This document shows, piece after piece, positions 58,155-64,000 of a stretch of DNA of 64,000 bases. Position numbers and translations under genes: made by a program. The DNA is from Isoetes taiwanensis (taxonomy: Eukaryota > Streptophyta > Lycopodiopsida > Isoetales > Isoetaceae): positions 7,286,623 to 7,350,622 of the forward strand of contig JAJEKV010000057.1 in assembly GCA_021234155.1 (NCBI GenBank), in the 5' to 3' direction. Each line of letters opens with the position of its first letter. Position 1 is the first letter of the stretch. The notes under the pieces are model-generated. The model was not told the origin of the DNA. It did no database searches and was given only the letters and a program-made list of their open reading frames with translations.

Positions 58155-58895
58155 AATTAGGAAGGAAGGAAGGAAGGAAGGAAGGTTCTTTTATCGTCCG
58201 CGGAGGCCAATCGGCCTATGGGACCCAAATTACACGGGTGTAGCAAGCCTGTTGCTACCCGGATTAAAAAACCCCTTTACGAGGGAAAAACCCTTGCAGC
58301 AACAAGCCTGCTGGCAGCTGTACAAATATACATAGACATATGAATTCCCGACCTCAGGTAGGTGCACCGGGATAGAGGTGAGTCCGCAGATCCAAAACCT
58401 CCTGGAGATAGGAGCCAAGGGATCGAACTGACGGCGTACTGAGTAGCTCGTGCAGTGGCAGACCAGATCGCACCAAGAGGGTGTAGCGAGCCCGAATTTG
58501 ATTATAGGCTGGACAGCTCTGGAAGGCATGGCTTTCATCCTCAACAACCCCCAGTGGGCAACACTGACAAAGCCTGTCCTGGCGCGGCTCTCCAATCCAC
58601 CGACCCGTCTCAAGCCGAAGATGGTGGGCCCCTGTTCGAATGGACGCGATGATCCTGCGCTTCTTCATGGGCAACTGAGAACGCAGGTAGAGTTGTGGGC
58701 CTCGAACCAGGGTGGGGTTTATGTGTTGTGTGTAGTGTGCCATCTTTCCCTGTTCCAGAGCATTGTGGTCCCAGAGTTTCCCCAGGAAGTAAGAGTCCAA
58801 GTACCCCCTCAGCCTATCCCGGCCGGCGTCTGTGTGCACCTGAACGCACCTATGTGCCTCTACGTTCCAGCGCGCCAGCCACTAGGGAGATAACA
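58155..58895 (-). mobile_element. 5'-truncated GC-rich LINE copy (C-terminus and 3' UTR)
   Basis: Minus-strand ORF 58354-58839 preserves the LINE C-terminal end: RLRGYLDSYFLGKLWDHNAL, MKKRRIIASIRTGAHHLRLE, the Cys/His motif RLCQCCPLGVVEDESHAFQS then CPAYNQIRARY, and LHELLSTPSVRSLGSYLQEV. The 3' UTR ends with CCGCGGACGATAAAA and a (CCTT)n tail (plus 58160-58185). It is less decayed than the long copy at 46.5-47.1 kb, so it probably inserted later. The border near 58895 is a 5' truncation. No target duplication was identified. Confidence 0.82.
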
Positions 58896-58899
58896 CACT

Positions 58900-59719
58900 T
58901 GAGAAATTTCTATTTATCAAATGTTTATTGAGAGTGCAATGTTGGATCGATGTTTGAATCAACTACATTATTAGAAAAAAAAATCAATATTATTCTAGAG
59001 TCACACTGATTTCTAATGTGGAACTTTCCACACAGAGATCCATAAAGTTTAAGGCCCACAAATTTTTCCACCAAAAAATTACTATATTCTAATGTAACAT
59101 CACAAACTTTTCCACCAATCACTATATTTACAATGTAATATATCCCAAATTTAATACAACTATTTTTTGCACATTATCCATTCACATATATATTCTGGTA
59201 CACTATCAACAACACAACCAACCTTTGGACTCAAATATGGTTAACATACTCTAAACAATTGCATTTTGCATGATATAAATGTACGGAAAATAGAAATGCC
59301 AGATAAACGCAATGATTCTTGTCAGATAAAGGACAAACTTGACAAAATATCGAAGGGGAGGCAATTTCCAGCAGCCCCAGGTTATGCAGACAACCCAACT
59401 CCTTGGATGACATGGTTAATACCATTTGATTATGAGTGTATCAATGAAGTAAGCTTCGTATTGCTCAGCTATAGTCATCTCTCAACTGCCACAGTCATAT
59501 TGGATCATTTAGCGCAAGAATTGAATTTATACAAACAACAAAAGTTCACCTTCATGAAGGAGCACCTGCAGCATAAAAACAATGATAAGTTAGGCAAAAG
59601 ATCAGACGGGCGTGGTTATCATCAAGTTATTGAAAATGAAAACTATATACTTATGAGATGTCCTACTTTTGAGATGATCGGAACCTGGTCGTCTCACTCC
59701 AGAACAGGAGCTCATACTT
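58900..59719. other. Intergenic, possible 5' leader of the gag fragment
   Basis: AT-rich to about 59.27 kb, then a plus-strand ORF (59266-59739) of unknown nature with NNDKLGKRSDGRGYHQVIEN. It could be upstream sequence of the Ty3-type fragment that follows; no LTR was found. Confidence 0.35.
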
Positions 59720-61310
59720 ATGAAGCGCCAGCTTACTGAGCTCCAAGCTTATGTACTTCAGAACAATCCACCACCAGTACCGCAAGAATATGGCCCAGAG
59801 AGTCCCACTATAGCAAATCATCAACCACCACCGCCACCTGTATTAGTATCTGCTCCAGTTACATCCACACGCTCAAAGCGTACACGGAGCAGTTCGTCAT
59901 CTGATGCCAGTCCTAAATCGTCCGAGTCATCGGAGTCCTCGGAGTCAGCAGATCATCATGCAAAGTCCAAGAAGAAGGACTATCAGAAAACCATAGACTC
60001 TGCCATTACCAGCATTTGGAAGAACTGTAAATTGACTCAGTTTTCGCGTAAGACCAGGTCGGATATGGATGCCGAATCCTGGTTGGATGAGATGCATGAA
60101 TTTGGCAAGTCCTAATGGAATGACAGAAAAGGATATCGGCAAGGTCGCCACCACTAACCTCACAGGGTCAGCCCGTATTTGGTGGAAGGGATATGCCCGT
60201 TCTCATGGACTGACACAAGGCCGGTGCCATTGTAAGGTCTTTGCCAAAGCCTTCAAATCTCACTATGTCCCTAGAGCTCATCATTGCCAACAAATTCAAA
60301 CTTTTTACTGCCTGGAACAAAAGAATATGACAGTCCAAGCTTACACAGATGAACTTATGCGTTTACGATTGTATGTTCCAGGAATAAATGAACGCAGGGC
60401 AGTTGAAGGGTATATCGAGGGATTATCTCCTACTCTCAGGAAAATGGTCCGAGCCATAGATCCCAAAATAGTAGCAGAGGCTGAAGCTAAGGCTCTCAGC
60501 TTGGAAGAAGACAACCCTAAGTATCAGCCGCCACGTCCTACCTTTGGTCAGAACAGGGGCTATACACCATATCGGGGACGTTCACCTAGCCCAGGACCTT
60601 CCTCGTCAGTTGGGTATCAGAAATAGGATAAGAAAGTTTCCTTTACTGTGCCAGATAAGTCTTCTAATACTGCAAGAGCTGTTCGAGACATCTTACAAGC
60701 CATCTCGAAGGAAGCTCGCGAGCAACTACGAAAAGACAAGGCATGTTTTCGATGTTTCTGACACGGACACCGTATGCAGGAGTGCCCCTATGTGACACAG
60801 GCTGCTTAAGCTGCTCTTGCCAAAGTGGATTGGGATGATGTCATAGCCTCAAATGAACCTGAAATCGTTGCTGATGATGAGGCACCGGACTATATACAAG
60901 GTGAGTCCCACATTTATGCTGCTATTGAAACAGGTCAAGCAGATAATCAAACTTCTGTCATATCCACGATTGGCCAAGTAGACCGTAAACCCTTCATCAT
61001 CCTTATGGATATGGGTAGTACCCATAATTTTGCTTCGCCTAGGATGGCAGAAGCTCTATAGCTTACTCCTTTGAAGTCAAATCCACGTCCAGTCACGTTG
61101 GCTAGGGGGCCGTACGCCATATTCACGGTCTTCGCATTAATTTGAATATTCAGCTGCCAGGAGCACCAGTCGCTCTAGGGGCCAAGATTATGAATATTGG
61201 TTGCTATGATCTTATTGTAGGTATGGAATTCTTGGCTGCCGCAAAGGCAAACATTGATTGTATAAAGCGAGAAGTCACCTTTAACGCAGCCAATGAAGCT
61301 CATTAGTATT
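59720..61310 (+). mobile_element. Second Ty3-type element, gag-protease fragment
   Basis: Gag spans 59720-60626 in two frames (break near 60100): a Ser-rich acidic linker (RSSSSSDASPKSSESSESSE), then SARIWWKGYARSHGL, FKSHYVPRAHHCQQIQTFYC and YIEGLSPTLRKMVRAIDP. A zinc knuckle CFRC..HGHRMQEC at 60743-60786 has an internal stop. Protease follows near 60990-61070 with MDMGSTHNF. The active-site Ser/Thr is replaced by Met (DMG for DSG), so it is dead. Reverse transcriptase and LTRs are absent. It is not closely similar to the element at 18-24 kb. Confidence 0.8.
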
Positions 61311-62810
61311 TGACATTAGTATTAGATTCCACGCTTCCATAACTTCTCAGAGCACCATTTGTGCATGACTTGGCATTATACATACTTGAGTTTCTCGACG
61401 TGCATCTTCAATTGCTGAGGCATTGGCAGGCACAATTGGAATTGGATACTTCACTGCATATTAATACAAAGCTCCATATTGCTTCCTGAGAACTTCGAGA
61501 TAATACACTTCTTCTAATAACAAAGGCACAACGTTCATCTGCCTGAATAACTGAAGGTCCAACTCCCTTGTGATAAATTCAGAATCAAATGGAACATGTA
61601 TATCAACATTTTCCCACTTTAAAGTCAAGCATTGTTGGACACTGGTACATTCTGAAAAACTAAAAATCTATGACATCTAACTGGTCTGAACGAGGATATT
61701 CTGGAGATAGCATGTGGACAACACAACAGCGAAACTCTGTCTCCTAAATATGATTTAAAAAGCCAAAAGCTATTATATGAAGTCCATATATCAGATATAA
61801 TGTTTTAAAGGTTGATTCTTCATTATAGTGATACAGATTATCGTTCTAATGTTATAATGTTCTTCATTTCCCTTCCTTACATGCAAATGCTCATTTTCGT
61901 GTTATGCATAATAGAAAGAAGACACATCATGCGCTTTGCTGAAGAGTTTGCTGAAGAAGCAGACTCTAAAAAGAGATGCACATGCAAATGCTCATTTTCA
62001 TGCTATGCGTGATAGAAAGAATAAGCTGAGATTTGGGATGGCCGTCTAGTTTCCAAGCACCTGATAAAGGCATGCCAGGAATACAAAAGAACCACATTTA
62101 AATGATACATTGCGTTGGAAAAGTAAACAGCAAGAAGCAACTGGCTAGAAAACCATGAAGACATCATCAGAGACATATACCTTATGTAGGTGCTGAAGAA
62201 TTGCTAAAGAATGACAGGGTTGCTCAAAGAAAACAAAAGAAATAAAAGCTAGGTTTATTATATAGGCGCTGAAGAACAGAGGGCAAGGATCGATGGCTTT
62301 GCTTCAAAGCCAAGTTTTTGCTTGAAGCTTAATAGATGCCATCCAGAAATCCTATCGATGTGTGCAGTTGGCGCCCAGAAACCGTACATCTTTGCTTCGA
62401 AGCAAAGTTTTTGCCCTAAAATAACACCCGACTGTCCTCAAAAATACGTGTTTCCAATCTGTCTTATGGCCGGAAAAAAGGAACAGAAAAAGCAAGGCAG
62501 GACGAAAAATGGGAAACTGAATTATATAGGTTTAGCTATATTACTAAACAAATTGTACATGGGTGACATTTGATCAGAGAAAAACCAGAGCAAGGCAGTA
62601 GCAGAAAAGGTGCACTATACCAACAAAAAACCACAAAAAGAGGCCCCGAGGTGCAAATACAGGTAGGACATGTCAATCCCCCACATCGAAGACCTTGACC
62701 TCACAATGGACATGTGAGCCATTTCAGCCATGCTGCAATGCATCCACAACCTCTGAGCCACATGTGACAGGAAGGGTGCTGCCTAGTGCTTCATCCACTT
62801 CTTCTTGTAT
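61311..62810. other. Intergenic, no gene recognised
   Basis: Contains a short duplication (CACATGCAAATGCTCATTTT-type) near 61.87 and 61.98 kb and paired CTTTGCTTC(A/G)AAGC(C/A)AAGTTTTTGC at 62.3 and 62.39 kb. No ORF with a domain. Confidence 0.35.
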
Positions 62811-62814
62811 AACC

Positions 62815-63279
62815 GAAATTTCATCCACCTTGAAATTTTGCCCTTTTGAACGAGTTTTTAAAACAAGAAATCCTCTGTTGACAGCCTGCCGAATTTTTGC
62901 GCGACGCCACCTAGCTAGCTTCAGATCTCTATCTCTGTTTCTATTTACTATTCAACCGGTCTGTTAATCTCCAGCATCTGCAACCCAAAGTATATGGCTT
63001 GCATCAGCCTCTGCTGCCATGACATGAGCAGATCCGGCAAATGAGCACCAAAATTCGGCCACATAAGCATCAATCACAACTTTCTAAAGCAGAAACAGAG
63101 AAAATATTGCTATAGAAAAGAATAGTTCTAGTCTGCTACCTGAACCAAGCTCCAAGAACGGGCAAAATTTCAAGCTGGTTGAAATTTCGTCAGAGAATTC
63201 TCGTGGAAAAAAATTTCGCTTGAAATTTTCTGGTGGCCGCCAGAAAATTTCATTGCGAAATTTTTTTCTCACGAGAATT
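62815..63279. repeat. Inverted repeats, with an 84-bp near-perfect hairpin at 63196-63279
   Basis: The hairpin arms (63196-63236 and 63238-63279) begin AATTCTCGTGgaAAAAAA and TTTCGC..GAAATTTTCTGG with few mismatches and almost no loop. In addition GAAATTTCATCCACCTTGAA at 62818 is inverted as TTCAAGCTGGTTGAAATTTC at 63168-63187. Together they look like a foldback element or nested inverted repeats. There is no ORF. Confidence 0.7.
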
Positions 63280-63829
63280 ACTCCTTCCAAAACATTGTGG
63301 AAGGTGACCAAAGAGGGAGGCAAGGGGACGGTGGTGCTCATATCAGAGGAAAGGGTAGCACTTGGCAGGCGAGGATGAAGGGGTTCCCAAAAGCCTTCTA
63401 CAGAAAGACAAATAACCAAAATACGCTCTCGGTGTGCGATCCATTGTCGGCAGTGTACTGCATATGATTGAACCAGAATATACAAGCAAATGTAACAGAA
63501 TAAAGAAATCTAAATTTAATGTTATCAATGCAACTACTTAATCCGTATAAAAAAGTGGCATTGGAACAGGGAAGGTAGCTATTGGAATACCAGAAGGAAT
63601 ATGAAGAACACGACATACCTGAGACAGTTTCTAATGTGCCGATCACATGGGCCTGAAGATTTGCGGGGGCTGAAGTCCAGCTGGCCCACACTGATTCAAG
63701 TTTCCCCATAGCCGTTCACATAGGGCTGACCCGATTATTCCCAGCAGCTGATTTTAGAAACAATATGAGGCACCGCTTTTCAGCCACAATAAAACCGGCT
63801 GGGATGAATCGACCACGCTGAAGACCTGC

Positions 63830-64000
63830 CGAAGAAGCACAAAGAATTCCAGGATTCTTCAGGCCGATTACAGGCCGATTTCAAAGAATTCCAGGATTCT
63901 TCAGGCCGATTACAGGCCTCTTGGATTCAGGCCGATTACAGGCAGATTTCATAAGAGTCGGGCTCTTGATTCATAAGGCAGATTTCATAAGAGTCGGATT
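63830..64000. repeat. Tandem repeat running off the window end
   Basis: Units GAATTCCAGGATTCTTCAGG, CCGATTACAGGC(C/A)GATTTCA and CAGATTTCATAAGAGTCGG recur. The array is cut by the window edge, so its length is unknown. Confidence 0.8.

Overview
The window looks like nuclear DNA of a large, repeat-rich land-plant genome. The signs are plant tubulin cofactor C, CrRLK1L receptor-kinase and LRR receptor fragments, GT-AG introns, L1-type and other APE-type LINEs, and a Ty3 chromovirus primed by initiator tRNA-Met. The mixture of old LINEs, heavily decayed genes and low gene density suggests a fern or gymnosperm more than a compact angiosperm, but this is an impression, not a proof. No bacterial, organellar or CRISPR feature was seen.

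Layout. 0-9.5 kb: decayed LRR-receptor remnant (minus strand), then about 4 kb of broken plus-strand coding-like sequence of unknown family, then small tandem duplications. 9.5-14.2 kb: a LINE-like retroposon (DUF4283-like ORF1, poly-A tail) split by a 3,017-bp terminal-inverted-repeat DNA element with a 4-bp target duplication. 17.3-24.35 kb: tubulin-folding cofactor C (minus) cut in its coding sequence by a 6,049-bp Ty3 chromovirus with identical 473-bp LTRs and a TTCTG target duplication. 26.8-28.45 kb: a spliced, decayed minus-strand gene with the layout of a DUF3504/Crypton-type tyrosine recombinase. 29.3 kb: a 163-bp inverted-repeat element. 30.67-31.27 kb and 48.58-49.15 kb: two intact intronless paralogues of a plant-specific family (At1g01500-like). 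33.5-35.25 kb: six-exon minus-strand membrane-protein gene with three reading-frame breaks. 35.8-40.3 kb: AT-rich minisatellites and small foldbacks. 40.9-47.17 kb: an L1 reverse-transcriptase fragment followed by a GC-rich, near-full-length but broken APE LINE; 5'-truncated relatives lie at 39.0 and 58.2-58.9 kb. 51.0-52.3 kb: second copy of the first LINE family, 5'-truncated with an 11-bp target duplication. 54.4 kb: CrRLK1L kinase fragment. 59.7-61.3 kb: gag-protease fragment of a second Ty3-type element. 62.8-64 kb: foldbacks and a tandem repeat running off the end.

Few genes look functional: the two At1g01500-like genes are the only clearly intact ones. The rest is a record of nested insertion and decay. 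The most notable items are the plant Crypton-like recombinase gene, the young Ty3 insertion of an already broken element (implying mobilisation in trans) with its exact target site inside a cofactor C coding sequence, and the nested TIR element whose empty site is supplied by the second LINE copy.
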